A DNA stretch of 64,000 nucleotides, from assembly GCF_051020955.1 (NCBI RefSeq), contig NC_135029.1, positions 3,124,001 through 3,188,000 on the forward strand. The letters run 5' to 3'. The notes beneath the pieces are model-generated. The model was not told the DNA's origin, ran no database searches, and saw only the letters and a program-made list of their open reading frames with translations. How positions within the stretch are numbered: position 1 is the first letter of the stretch; the number at the start of each line of letters is the position of its first letter. Source of the DNA: Megalopta genalis (Eukaryota; Arthropoda; Insecta; Hymenoptera; Halictidae). Position numbers and translations under genes: made by a program. Positions 14,001 through 23,760 of this stretch are shown here, piece by piece.

Positions 14001-17000
14001 GAAATTTATTATTTTAACATTATAGTACCATTTGTAAATATGCTTCTTTCATGAAGTATTTTAAGAATTATTTCATGCTTATATAGAAGTGAGAAAGATG
14101 TTGCTCATTCGGAAGTATGTATTAATACTAGAAAGACTAAGCTTGGAAAATAAATCTGAAGTCTAAATACTCTATGCAAGTAATTAAAGTAATTATTTAT
14201 TGTTGAGGTTTTTATGGTAAATAATGTATTTATCAAACTAAGGACAATGTTTTGGTACATTGAGCGTATAAGTAATAGTAAACAATTAGGTTTAATTGTT
14301 ATAAATGAGAGAAAAAATATATCTTTATTTTTTAACAAGTGAAATGGAGAAATTATATAATTTTTTTACAATTATTTTGTCATAAGATAAGTTTATCAAT
14401 TCTTAAAGGAAAGCTTTGTGCTAAACTGATCTGTATGAAATTGTGTAAGATATTTACCTTTCTTGTGAATGAAAAAAGAAGTTACGAATGCTACATAGCT
14501 AATACAGGTTTTTAGTATCCAGTAATTATGTTATTAATAATGACACTAGATAAGGGACATCTATTCAATAAGCACATTTACAACACTGTATACTTTATGA
14601 GTATTAAGAATAGAATGATGTCTACATGAATTTTCATATTGGTTTTATGATTTACGAATTACTCTTATGATCCTCTTTTTGATTAAGAACTAATTTTAAA
14701 AATAATAATAAAAATGTTTATTCTTATAAGAATTAGTATTAAACCGTTAAAGTATGGAATATTTTACTCCTGCCAAAGTATTGTAATAACAAAAAGATTT
14801 TTACACGTAGTTGATCAAACATTTGAATTGAGGAAACAATTTATAAAATAAGTTCGAGACATAAACGTAAATGAGTTAATATTTGTTAAACTCAATTAAA
14901 ACAAGTTTATTGAATAGTTTCAATTATGTACCTTCCATAAATTTGTTTATTAATTCAGCTAAAGAAACAAGTTTTATTAATTATTTTCTACTATAAAGAT
15001 TACAGATTTATGTCCTAATTGAATGAAATGAGAAAACAAAGAATAGCTATATGACTGAGATTGAAAAATATTTTTCCTTTCGTTAACAAAAAAATACATG
15101 TATTTTTTGTTGTGTGTGTTTGTACGTCTCTTGATAATTGTTTGGCACAGTTGGCAAACGAACTGTATGGAAATGAAGACAATTTAAAGTAATTTAAATG
15201 ACTCCAAAACGTGTGTACAGCATGCATATGCAGAAATTTGTCTAAAAATATGAAAACATTATAAAATAACTTTTAATAGTTAGGGAGAAAAATTTTCAGA
15301 GCGAGAGAAACAATGAGAATTTTTAACTTAATTTACCATTCATAATATTTGAATTTTAATTTTCAAATATGTGTCACTTTTTTTTTATTCTGTTATGTAT
15401 TTTAATAACAGGACTTTTTCTTTTAATATTGCATTCTACTAGTCTGCACTAGATAATAGATATATGTAGGCATTAAAAGCGAGTAATTCAGTGTGTATGC
15501 ACTATAAAAACATTTTTACGAGGCGTGCCATTTTTTATTGCAAGATATATGGATATACCAACCGTAATTACGTATTTCTAAAATTTTATAGACTGAATTT
15601 AAGACTCTCTAATACGAAGTAACACATATTTCATACAGACAGCATTAAGAAACGTAAATAAAAGATAACAAAGGAATGCAGATGATAAAGAAAATTATAT
15701 GTAGTGTAATACAATAATAAAGGTCTTTTCGGTTTAATTTTGCATCTTAAATCGAACGGAATAACGTCAAAAATCATTTCATTAATGCTTCGGACTTTAA
15801 AAGTTATTATATGAAAGGTCTGCACAAATTATTATTTTCGAAGTATAGATGTTTGTTTTGTCACTCGTACTCTTAGAAAATTAACTTCCTAACAACTGTT
15901 TTAAAAAGTACATACATATTGATTATGTATATGATAGAATTTGATATTTTGCGTGTCAACTGCTACTATTGTAGATAATATGACAACGATATTTTGAAAC
16001 AATTTAGTCGATTGAATTCGTAAGTAATTAAATTATAATTTAAAAATAAATTGTTCACCGAAATTCAGGGGAAAATTACCATATGCATACTGATCAGTTA
16101 AATTGTACCTCGTGAATTAATTTATTATTATTTATTATATGCGACGTTAAGCATAATTTAAATACAGTATTTAGAGCCTTGTTTCTATAAAATATTAAGT
16201 AGAACTAATATTATTTTTGTTAATTATATAATAAATGATATTGTTGTTGGAGTCTATTGTAATAAATATACTACGGATTTTTATGCAATACAAAAATTGA
16301 GCAATGAGCACGGATTATTTACATATAATTTTGATCCTCCTCTTAATAATTTTAATAAGATACAATTTATATAACATTATCTTTAAATTCTCATCATGCA
16401 TTCGTTGTCTTATAATTTACATATTCTTTGATAAAGACTTCGATGAAGGCTGCACAAGATATCAAATACTTAAATCTACGTTTAAACGATACTTTTAAGT
16501 TACTATTAAAAAATCATTATTTTTATTAAGGAAGAATTTATTCTATTTTTAGTATTTTTGTATCCTTATACAATTTATGATGCCGGATGCAAAAATTGTA
16601 CCTTTTGAAGACTCAAAATGTGGGACAGTATCTAAATAATAAATAATTGCAAATAGACTATTTTCTTGGATTATTAGACTGAAATACTTTTTTTTAAGTA
16701 GTATTGGCTTTCTCCCATAATTTCTGACTTTGAATTTGAGAAGTAAGATACAATTATTTAACTCTTGACTGCTATTACTGGTGTCTTAAAAGACTCCTAA
16801 CATTGTACTTCTATTACATTTTGGAGAAAAGTTTAATTTCCGTGTTTTTATTATTTTATATACTAGCTATGAATAAACTACGAATGCAGCGTTTAGGGTC
16901 TATCGTGACCCTAATATACTAGTCATCTTTATGGAAAGCATCATACCAGAGTTAAAACATTGACTACCAATTCAGCAACCTTAAAAAATCATCAGATCAA

Positions 17001-17857
17001 AACAATTCATTTAATAAAAAAATAATTATAAATTACAAATGCGTGGTACTGAATACTCCGAACCTACTCGCATTTTGTAGGCCCTAATTAAGCTTGGTAC
17101 ACTGAATCTATTAGTATAAAACTTTGGGCTTTATTATAACCCTAGTATACCAGTCAATTTTGTAAAAATCATTATACCAATTAACACTTTGAATGTCAAT
17201 CTAGCAACCTGAGAAATTCCATCAGATCAAAGCAATACATTTAATGAAAAAAGAATAAAAAAATTAAAAATGCACGATGCTGGATACTCTTTGAACCTTC
17301 TCGCATTTTGCAGACCCTAACTAAAGGGATATAGAATCGATTAGCGTAAAAATTCATTCTGAAATCTGAACAAATAATTCCATCACCCATATTACATATG
17401 GGTAACGTGGCAGTTAACGTGTTAAGGGTTGGTGGTGTATCTGATGAAGAATAATAAGCTTTAAATCGTAGTTTGCTTACCTATCGGAAATATCGCGCTC
17501 GAGGTCGATCATGTCTTCCGGTATCGCGCGTGAGTGGTTCGAATGTGTGTTCTTGGAGGCGATTGCGAGGGTGGTTGTGAGAGTGTTTGCGAACGTAGTC
17601 GCGAATGTACTCGTGAGGCTAGTCGTGAGGTTGGTGGTAACAGAGGCGGCCTCCTTTTGGCAGAGGCTCTCATGCGGCTGACTGATCTGCGTGGAGGCCC
17701 CCGGACTCGGGGGTGGGCCACCCCTAGGCCGACATTTTGGGAAAAGTCGGTTCAAGTCTGCGTTTTCCAAGATCAGGCTTGTCATCGCCACGTCACATTC
17801 ATATCTTTCAGCAGCCTGTCCATTCTGAAACATTGCAATACATCCAAACTTCAACAT
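1596..17857 (-). CDS. X11L: X11L (Mint/APBA) PTB-PDZ adaptor, 11 coding exons, 3' end outside window
   Basis: Cytoplasmic neuronal adaptor; family members bind APP-type receptors through a PTB domain, Munc18 through an N-terminal region, and membrane proteins through two C-terminal PDZ domains. Exons in order: 17857-17481, 13878-13573, 11353-11165, 11034-10524, 10340-10110, 10032-9730, 9584-9450, 9339-8582, 8245-8056, 6184-5861, 2021-1596. Every junction has AG/GT and matching phase, and the total is 3,750 nt (1,250 codons, ending in phase 0). Diagnostic parts: the DIRMALQRTKTLP then PIWIP block (exon 8), matching the DI-x-EAI-x-x-VKT then PIWV block of vertebrate APBA1/2, and the PTB start GVLFRARYLGSTQLV with QAEEAVSRIK at its end (exon 11). 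The N-terminal 1,000 residues are low-complexity, Ser/Pro/acidic. The rest of the PTB and the PDZ domains must lie below base 1; I found no exon for them in 1-1595. The start codon and any intermediate small exon are unproven. Confidence 0.9.
2022..5860. other. X11L intron 10, AT-rich
   Basis: Apart from the foldback element at 3495-4106 I see no gene. Two overlapping plus-strand ORFs around 2164-2518 lie just behind the exon and look like chance open frames. Confidence 0.6.
3495..4106. mobile_element. Foldback MITE of about 610 bp in an X11L intron
   Basis: The two ends are inverted copies of each other over about 260 bp each, with visible divergence. Landmarks in the left arm are TATACAGGCTGACCC, CGTTGATGATGCTAC and TTTTAGGGGGCACGTAATCT; the right arm carries their complements ending in GGTCACTCTATAT. 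Both arms also contain ATCATTGGTTTAGAA or its complement. A short plus-strand ORF at 3594-3827 lies inside and has no recognised homology. Non-autonomous, no transposase. Confidence 0.8.
5861..6184 (-). CDS. X11L: X11L coding exon 10, Ser/Thr/Pro-rich
   Basis: Acceptor TTACATAG, then GWRKPKTRTMLPPMSGKLST and a long Ser/Thr/Ala/Pro low-complexity tract. The end is SLKESSNK at donor AAG|GTGAAA; an alternative donor nine bases further on (AAG|GTGCCC, exon end 5852) keeps the same phase and would add VKK. Which one is used cannot be decided here. Confidence 0.85.
6366..6401. repeat. (GA)n microsatellite
   Basis: About 36 bases of GA/GGA dinucleotide in X11L intron 9. The minus-strand ORF ending in a Leu-Ser run here is an artefact of it. 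Confidence 0.95.
8056..8245 (-). CDS. X11L: X11L coding exon 9, acidic segment
   Basis: Acceptor ATTTTAG, donor AAG|GTAAGA. One base completes Ser, then LSDGRRRICVENNSEDSEMR and a strongly acidic run, then DTDLETDRLLGQQRTDDQGF. No stop-free ORF with a Met start reveals this exon; it was found by reading the minus strand for phase-compatible splice sites. Length 190 nt = 1 + 63 codons. Confidence 0.9.
8582..9339 (-). CDS. X11L: X11L coding exon 8 with conserved pre-PTB block
   Basis: Acceptor TTTTTTAG, then TGEHENNFLDLSVGTGSSED. The donor follows CCA AG, phase 2 (AG|GTATTT). Near its end it encodes EVEAAIKDIRMALQRTKTLP and PIWIP, which I recognise as the conserved block upstream of the PTB in APBA/Mint proteins. 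This block is one of the two strongest reasons for the X11L call. Confidence 0.93.
9450..9584 (-). CDS. X11L: X11L coding exon 7
   Basis: Acceptor CTTAAAG, donor AAT|GTACGT, 45 codons in phase 0 on both sides. Encodes DLDYELRRQGGSAYVGQRL and a short Pro/Thr linker ending RTDYSQN. Because it is phase 0-0 it could be skipped without breaking the frame. Confidence 0.87.
9730..10032 (-). CDS. X11L: X11L coding exon 6
   Basis: Acceptor TTTTTTAAAG, donor CAG|GTATAA, 101 whole codons. Starts KEDTSTDIIVEKAVVE, then an acidic Ser/Pro stretch (SPPSPKLEDEEEDSLKPS), and ends STFDYLYEFSETRKVLEEFF followed by a short Pro/Lys stretch. The conserved-looking FDYLYEFSETRKVLEEFF helix is the best ordered segment of this exon. 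Confidence 0.88.
10110..10340 (-). CDS. X11L: X11L coding exon 5
   Basis: Acceptor TTCTCAG, donor GAG|GTATAT, 77 whole codons. The product includes VITPASDCEVDSPSSE, a SPRRYGVRDTQLPCLLSSPS stretch and a Pro/Thr-rich end. Not resolved by simple ORF calling because the open frame lacks a Met at its front. Confidence 0.88.
10524..11034 (-). CDS. X11L: X11L coding exon 4
   Basis: The acceptor TTTTCTAG is followed by one base completing Arg, then CGDTRKQRANREVTETVF. A run of related Tyr/Asp phrases follows (ILDYDSP, IINYDSIL, DIDYGLSK, CIDYQSN), a degenerate internal repeat of about 15-20 residues that could serve as short linear motifs. The donor is AAG|GTATCC, phase 0. Confidence 0.88.
11165..11353 (-). 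CDS. X11L: X11L coding exon 3
   Basis: Preceded by TTTTTTCCAG. Only one frame is open; it gives IIEIAGGREVFSQSRGKVAA and ends with TIWELRS plus two bases of an Arg codon before GTAATT. It carries basic patches and no recognised domain. Confidence 0.85.
11354..13572. other. X11L intron 2, featureless AT-rich
   Basis: About 2.2 kb of AT-rich sequence between exons 3 and 2 with dense stop codons. I see no repeat arms, coding-like block or RNA gene in it. Confidence 0.6.
13573..13878 (-). CDS. X11L: X11L coding exon 2
   Basis: The acceptor TCATAG is followed by one base completing the split codon, then ATSMVSSFAGDSQ. A Gly/Ser-rich middle precedes SPVYILTSAKGDFSYKLTDS. The donor is AG|GTAAGT, phase 2. 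Phases join exon 1 (phase 2) and exon 3 exactly, which argues that the ATG at 13868 is internal rather than the initiator. Confidence 0.85.
16890..17390. repeat. Diverged tandem pair of a dispersed repeat, period about 229 bp
   Basis: Two successive copies share the order: (A/T)CCCTA(A/G)TATAC(T/C)AG, ATCATACCA, AGCAACCT, ATCAGATCAAA, TACTC(C/T)..GAACC, TCGCATTTTG(T/C)AG. The AGCAACC landmark is at 16974-16980 and again at 17203-17209. Partial relatives occur at about 21590-21690 and 25227-25400. It lies in intron 1 of X11L. The family is not one I can name. Confidence 0.75.
17481..17857 (-). CDS. X11L: X11L coding exon 1 (N terminus)
   Basis: Ends in phase 2 at AG followed by GTAAGC. Encodes an N terminus with ECDVAMTSLILENADLNRLF, then a Pro-rich stretch and a Thr/Leu-rich low-complexity stretch. 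The first in-frame ATG is at 17857 (TAA upstream in frame). A second ATG at 17833 lies just before TTTCAG, so either ATG may be the start, or the exon may begin at a splice acceptor near 17827. A plus-strand open frame over the same bases is an antisense shadow. Confidence 0.7.
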
Positions 17858-17861
17858 TACA

Positions 17862-18035
17862 TCCCCTTCGCTTTTGTCGGATTTTCCCGATAGAAAATTT
17901 GCTTTTCCGGACAGAAATTAATTCTTCCCCGAGGATGTCTGTTTTCCCAACAAGAAGTTTGTTTTGCCAACAGGAAATTCAGCTTTTCAAATGCAAATTG
18001 GTCTTTTTCCGAAAACTAAGTTCGTTTTTTCAAAA
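17862..18035. repeat. Degenerate short tandem array at X11L 5' end
   Basis: About six units of roughly 20-34 bp, each with a CTTTTCC- or GTTTTCCC-like core followed by CAGAAAT, CAAGAAG or CAGGAAAT. It sits immediately upstream of the first X11L coding exon and so may be 5' UTR, promoter or intron. Units are too diverged to define a strict period by eye. Confidence 0.5.
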
Positions 18036-18396
18036 GAAAGTGCAAGTGCAAAGTGAACTAATACACTGCATAACGGTGCCTTCGCTGAGAGATACCATTT
18101 ACATGTAATTACGACGAGCAAGTTTTACAAAACTGTAACATATGCGACGTGTTCGGAGAGGCAGCTGTGCCGATCCCAAACTTCGAAATATATATTTTAA
18201 ATGGAAAAATATTTCAATGTTTGTTGAATGAAGATCAGGAGCATTTTACAGTGGAGAAATTCGACTACGACTGATTGAATGAATTTCTTTTACTAAAATA
18301 ACACATAATCTATTTGCTTACAAAAAACCCCCAAAAAGTTTTGCACCAATCTAATTTATTAAAAAATAAATGCATTTCTGCTAAAAAAAAAATTGA

Positions 18397-18543
18397 TTTT
18401 ACAAACTGTTGATTACTAATTACTATTAATTATTAATTACTATAATTACTATGATCGTAAATTTAAAACTTTTTACAAACTGTTGATTACTAATTACTAT
18501 TAATTATTAATTACTATAATTACTATGATCGTAAATTTAAAAC
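18397..18543. repeat. Perfect 74-bp tandem duplication
   Basis: A 74-bp unit beginning TTTTACAAACTGTTGATTAC is repeated immediately (second copy from 18471) with no difference I can see. The unit itself contains shorter ATTACTA-type repeats. Identity suggests a recent or actively homogenised duplication, or an assembly artefact. Confidence 0.92.
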
Positions 18544-18654
18544 ATATGAAATAAGAAACTTGACACAATTGTGTTTGATTATTTTTTTTCTAGTAATAGC
18601 GTTACAATTGTTCTGGTTGATTTTAACTGAGAGAGATAGATGTAAATCATGTTT

Positions 18655-18760
18655 TGTAGCAATATGTAGGTAGCATCATCGTATAACGCGGTTTACAAAT
18701 TGTAGCAATCTTTGTATAACGCGATCTCCAGTTTCCCATAACGCGGCGCATGGACACGTA
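18655..18760. mobile_element. Tigger/pogo-like terminal-region remnant
   Basis: Three spaced TATAACGCG/CATAACGCG motifs (about 18679, 18714, 18737) with TTGTAGCAAT between them. The pattern resembles the subterminal sequence of Tigger/pogo-type DNA transposons. No second end was identified, so this is a fragment call. Confidence 0.4.
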
Positions 18761-21156
18761 GTATACATGCTCACAAAAATATGGAATGATGGAAGTGGCA
18801 ATTAGGTGTCTCACTGTGCAACATGTCACAGAGAAAAGAGACGTATGTCATACATCCCAGAATACCCGGAGTGTTTCGGTATTCATGGTATAACCAGAAA
18901 CGAGACGATTCTGTGTGAAAAATTCTGTCAAAATTCTACGGTTAGATATTTTCTTGCGACCGTTACTTTCCAGAAAATCTACTTTAATTATTTGCCGGAC
19001 GCATGCACAGAAAAATGTACACGAAGATAAATTATGATCAGACACAGTTGACGATATCTACTTAATTTATTCGTAATTGGTATAATTTCAAGTTCACTAA
19101 CTTGAATAATCTTGTTTTTTAGTTTATGTATTTTATTGAATATGGTTCTCGAAATTCAATATGATATATTATTTTTTGATTTCATGTGAATACAGTTTGT
19201 ATGTTCTAGTTAAAAGAATTGTTCTTTCACGAGGAGTTAGCTTCATTCAGATTTGCAGCCAGGATTTTTAATTTCTCTCTCTCTCTCTCACTCTGTTTAC
19301 AAATCTATTAATATTAATAACTCCACCTTTTAACTGTATATTTTATTACACGATATTCATTAAGCTTTTCACTTAGAGGCAGTTTCTTCCAGTTTCTAAT
19401 TCATATATTTTATTACATAAAATTTTAGAAATTCGATATAAGTAAGTGATGGAAAATAATCGACACACAACGTATATGTATCGTCTGTACGATCTCAATC
19501 TGATTAGTTATTATTAACTCCGAATGTTTATTAGTTATTATTAACATCTTGTACAATGAAGATGTCCGTTTTTCTGCTGATCGAGATTATGTCTTTCTAC
19601 ATTGCACATTTACGTGTTGTAATATCAAATTAATTTATTTAAAAGCCCAACATTTATTCCAAAATCCTACCAGTGTACTACTATTTAATTTCATGGATAA
19701 AGTCCTGCATATTTTGGTTAAAGGAATCTTTTTCCCCTCAGCTGCCTTCAGAATATGCTGCAAACGATCGTATATGTCGTACAAAGTTTCAGAGTGTTAT
19801 TAATTTTGAATGAAATTTTTAAAATTCGGAAGAAGCATATTTGTTTATATTTCGCGGATGAAATTCGTACATTTCGTTGGAAGAACCATTTTTGCACGGG
19901 AAATTTACTTTTTACGCACACTCGGAGTCTCGGATAACCTGACATTTTTCCGGAACCTAATTCCCGCGGTATACGTGGGTTACTTGTATTGCAAGTACAG
20001 GTGTATCCAGGCAACTCGAAACGTGTTCTAACACATACGCTATCTGTAACATTGTGATACGCGCTAATACTACCATATCCGCGCAATGAATTCGTCGAAT
20101 TACAGAGACAAAATTTGTCGGAGAGTTTCGGGTAAAATGTTTTCATACCGATTCACACTGACATCCGATTTATGGCTTATTTGGGCTCATTTGAATCAGA
20201 AAAATATTTTCCACTGATCGATCAATTTGCCACTGTGTAGTTTTGTGAATCACAATAAAAATCTCGTTTTCATTAGCAATAGGCGACCGAGGGATTTACC
20301 GTTGCCTTCGGGAGCCGTTTATGCGAGCTTTTCCTGGTTTAAGTCGTGGGTCGATATCACAAACGCAACTTTCTGATATTTTCAAGTCAAATATTCAAAT
20401 TCTTGTATTAATAATCACGCTCGCTAAAAATGACTTTTCGTGTAAACGATTTTAAATACGCCAGATCGCACAATCAAGAGGCACGAAAAAATTTACGGTT
20501 TGAATGTTCATACAAAAAAGAAAAAACTGATGCGAAACTCATTTCCGGCAACGAAACCGGTTTTTAAAAACTTAATTGTTCCGGGTAGTTGGACCGTTGT
20601 TGTTCGTTCTTGTTCACGCACGCGAAGCTTCCGAAATAAGTGAACAACCTCGAAAATTGCGATTCTACTCTGTCCGCGTTAGTATCATAGAGGATATTCG
20701 GAGCGTTTAGAGAAGAAAAAAGGTTTTAAATTATTCTACAGAGAGCGACAACGCCGGATGGGCAGTACAACTGTGCAGGAGGTTATACTAAAACCAAAAA
20801 TAAGTCGAAAAAGGAAGCAGAGAATTTTTTCGTTTAACCCTCCAGTGCACGAGTCGGCTCCGCGGGGATTCATAAAGAAAGATGTTATTCTTTTGTTCTC
20901 GTTTAACGTTCTAGGAAATTTTCAACGGCTTAAATAAATTATTTTTATACGCTGGAACAGTATACTTACGAGCAAAAGCAATTGTGTTTATTAACAGGAG
21001 TACTTACAGAAAGCAGTGTTCTTGTTCAATTTCGAGAAAATTGGATTTCAGAATTCATGCGATATTGCTCAGTGTCTGTCCATGGCTTGCCGTTTCTACT
21101 TACTCCAGATGCTACGGCACTCGACGAATTTTCATACACAGAATTTTTAATCTTAA

Positions 21157-21393
21157 CCCATTATCCGCCAATGTCCAATTTTTGGGTCACGTTGTCAAAT
21201 TTGTTTCTTTTAAAAACTGCAACTTCTAAATAAAATATAGGTATTCAAATAGTGAGAATATATCATGTGCTTCACACATGAAAGTATTAAAAATTCCCGC
21301 TATTTTGTTTTAAATCATTGTAAATGATTTTATGGTTATCAATTGTAAACTTCAATTTTTTTTTTGTATTTTTGAATTGCGGCGGTTAATGGG
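21157..21393. mobile_element. piggyBac-like MITE, 237 bp
   Basis: Left end CCCATTATCCGCCAAT preceded by TTAA (21153-21156). Right end ATTGCGGCGGTTAATGGG followed by TTGA (21394-21397). The termini are imperfect inverted repeats and the flanks fit a TTAA target duplication with one later change, the hallmark of piggyBac-type insertion. There is no transposase inside. Confidence 0.65.
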
Positions 21394-21696
21394 TTGACAC
21401 ATTATCAACTGACGATGATTTTTGAGAATCCATAATTTATATTTAAGAATCTCTTATTAAATTATTCAACGGCAATAGCAAACTTTAAATTGTGTACCAT
21501 ACCACATCCTGGTAATATAAATAATTTCGTTTGGGAGCACGATAATTGATAATTCTAGTAATAGGTTTGTTGAAAGAAAAATTAAAAAATTACAATGCAT
21601 GATATTGAATACTCTTTCAACTTCCTTACATTCTGCAAACCCTAATTAAAAGGTATATTGAATCTGTTATCGTAAAACTTTGAGCTCTATCAAGAC

Positions 21697-22098
21697 TAGG
21701 CTGCAGATTTTAGGAATAGATGATAAAAATGACCGAATAAAATAGCAAAGTAAAAACGCATTGCAATGCGTTTTCTTTTCAATTTATTAAAGCTACTGAA
21801 AGAAAAAATATATATATATTTTTAGTTTATTTCTGTTTCTTCTAATTAGACTGTAGATCTTTAAGCATTTATATGACATATAATGGATTTTTCAAAACTA
21901 CACAAATGTAAGTAGCAAGGTCTAATAGTATTTCAATTTTCTTCTTACAATGAGCAATCTTTTACTTAACGAAGGAAACCTATCTTTAATTATAATTTTC
22001 GTAAAATAACGTACGAAAATGAGAATTTGCGTAAAGATCCACAGTCTACGTCTAATTTTGTTAGAAAATGTTTGTGTTGCGTAAAGAACTGCAGTCTA
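21697..22098. mobile_element. TA-target MITE (CTGCRGATY family) interrupted by a second copy
   Basis: The outer copy starts TA-GGCTGCAGATTTT (21697) and ends AACTGCAGTC-TA (22098). A complete second copy, TA-GACTGTAGATCTTTA to AAGATCCACAGTC-TA (21847-22048), sits inside it. Removing the inner copy leaves an outer element of about 200 bp, the same size as the inner one (202 bp). Confidence 0.75.
21847..22048. mobile_element. TA-target MITE, inner nested copy
   Basis: 202 bp including TA flanks, with terminal inverted repeats GACTGTAGATCTTTAAGC and GCGTAAAGATCCACAGTC. Same family as copies at 50070-50247, 50383-50576, 54822-55025 and 59071-59232. The TA flanks suggest a Tc1/mariner-class mobiliser. 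Confidence 0.8.
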
Positions 22099-23056
22099 AT
22101 TATGATTAATGTCTAGATTAATAATTAATTAATAAGTAATTTAAAATCGTCACACCAATCAGGGGTGAAAAAATCTATTAATTCGTTTCAATATTTATTT
22201 AATAAATTCTTATCCATATAATCGTGGCATCGCGAGGTTACATTTTTTAATTGTTCGTCATATTTTTAATTTTACGTCGCATAGAATGTTGTCAGAAACT
22301 GTTGTGATCCGAATTAGGTCTGGTCGACCTATTTATTGCTAGAAGGACAGATAACAGATCAGCCGGATAGTAGAACGTTCGGATATTAGGGTGTTCGGAA
22401 AGGGAGGGCTTCATGGAAGTGTCTCGTGTATTCAGTGTACAGTAGATGAACAACAAGGCCTATTTATAGACGTAAAGCGAAGCAATAAATTCAATATGGT
22501 TTCGCATGGATGTGTTCGTGTCGACACTCTACCAGCGATGCAGTAAATAAATATAAAACCGGTTAGTCCCAAAGTAAACATAAACTCGTGACTGAGTTAT
22601 TGATTGAGTTATTGATAGGTGAGAATGTGCATCGCGCGAGGTATTTCCAGTGTGCAACCTTGCGCCCTTGATCCTGAACAACGGCAGGAGATGTTGTGTT
22701 ATTTTTTTTTTTTCGTTTGAAAACTTTAGAAAATGATCAACGGAAAAACACATTTCTCAATTAGACCGTGCTGATTAGAAAAAAAATAACGTTGGGTAAA
22801 GTCGGGCAAGTTCGTGGTAATTTTAGAATTCTTTCGCTGGAAGCTAGTGTTCACCTGTTTTGAAAATAAATCAGGGATGTAACGATACGTTACAATTGAT
22901 TTGCAAAGGAACAACAATAGACCAGAATTTCACAAAGAATATGTGTTTCGTAATTATGTATTATTTCAAATTATCTTTGGTTTGTTATTTGAAATTGATT
23001 ACTTCAGAATCACTTGTACGTCCATCACACGTAAAAATAGAGAGCATCGCTTTACA

Positions 23057-23266
23057 CTAAGAGACACGAACAATAGCACCAAACGCCACAAAAGCTACAT
23101 TCAATCCATTCTGCACCATTTCGTCTAGATCATCCTCTCTCATAAAACCTAGGAAACCAATCTTCTTTAGGTTTCTCATCTCAATAAGAAACGCAGATTC
23201 GAGCATAAAAAATGAGACCGCGAACAACACTGGCGACATTCTGCCAAATACTTTAAAATGGAAGTC
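23057..23266 (-). CDS. Short coding-like open frame, unidentified (fragment?)
   Basis: A minus-strand frame running LPDFHFKVFGRMSPVLFAVS, then FFMLESAFLIEMRNLKKIG, then an acidic DDLDEMV segment, ending GAIVRVS at a stop. It has a hydrophobic, membrane-like stretch and a codon and residue mix more protein-like than neighbouring AT-rich ORFs. There is a stop (TGA) just upstream of the first codons. I cannot name a family; it may be a decayed gene fragment or chance. Confidence 0.2.
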   Translation of the reverse strand, partial: DFHFKVFGRMSPVLFAVSFFMLESAFLIEMRNLKKIGFLGFMREDDLDEMVQNGLNVAFVAFGAIVRVS

Positions 23267-23464
23267 TGGTAGAATGTCGCTTCATAATCACTATACTGCG
23301 GATTTTTGTGCAAAATGAAGAGCTTCCAAGTGAACCGCGAGTAACAGTAATTAAATGGAAATATATCTTTTTATTTCATAACTTTAATAAAACAACATGG
23401 TCTCAAATTTGATCAATGTTTTAAAGAGTTTATATTTCACGTATTCATATTTGTCATAAATGTT

Positions 23465-23674
23465 TCTATTTACATATTTTTAATTTTTCTATATTATTAT
23501 TTATATTATTAATTTTTCTATATATATATATTATATTTATATTATTATTTTATTATTATTATATTAATTATTATTTATATTATTAATTTTTCTATATATA
23601 TATATAGAGAGAAAAATTAATAATATAAATAATAATATATAAAAATTAAAAATATGTAAATATATATATAGAAA

Positions 23675-23714
<40 letters not shown>

Positions 23715-23760
23715 AAAAATTAATAATATAAATAATAATTAATAATATATATCGTTCAAA
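23465..23760. repeat. AT-rich inverted-repeat block
   Basis: Copies of ATTATTAATTTTTCTATATA lie in direct orientation at about 23505 and 23580, and their complement (GAAAAATTAATAATATAAAT) follows at about 23610 and 23705, with (TA)n tracts between. The strand can fold into one or more long AT hairpins. It lies just beyond a truncated MITE end at 23292. Confidence 0.8.

Noticed and set aside
17534..18108. Plus-strand ORFs over X11L exon 1
   Set aside because: Antisense to the X11L exon; no recognisable product.
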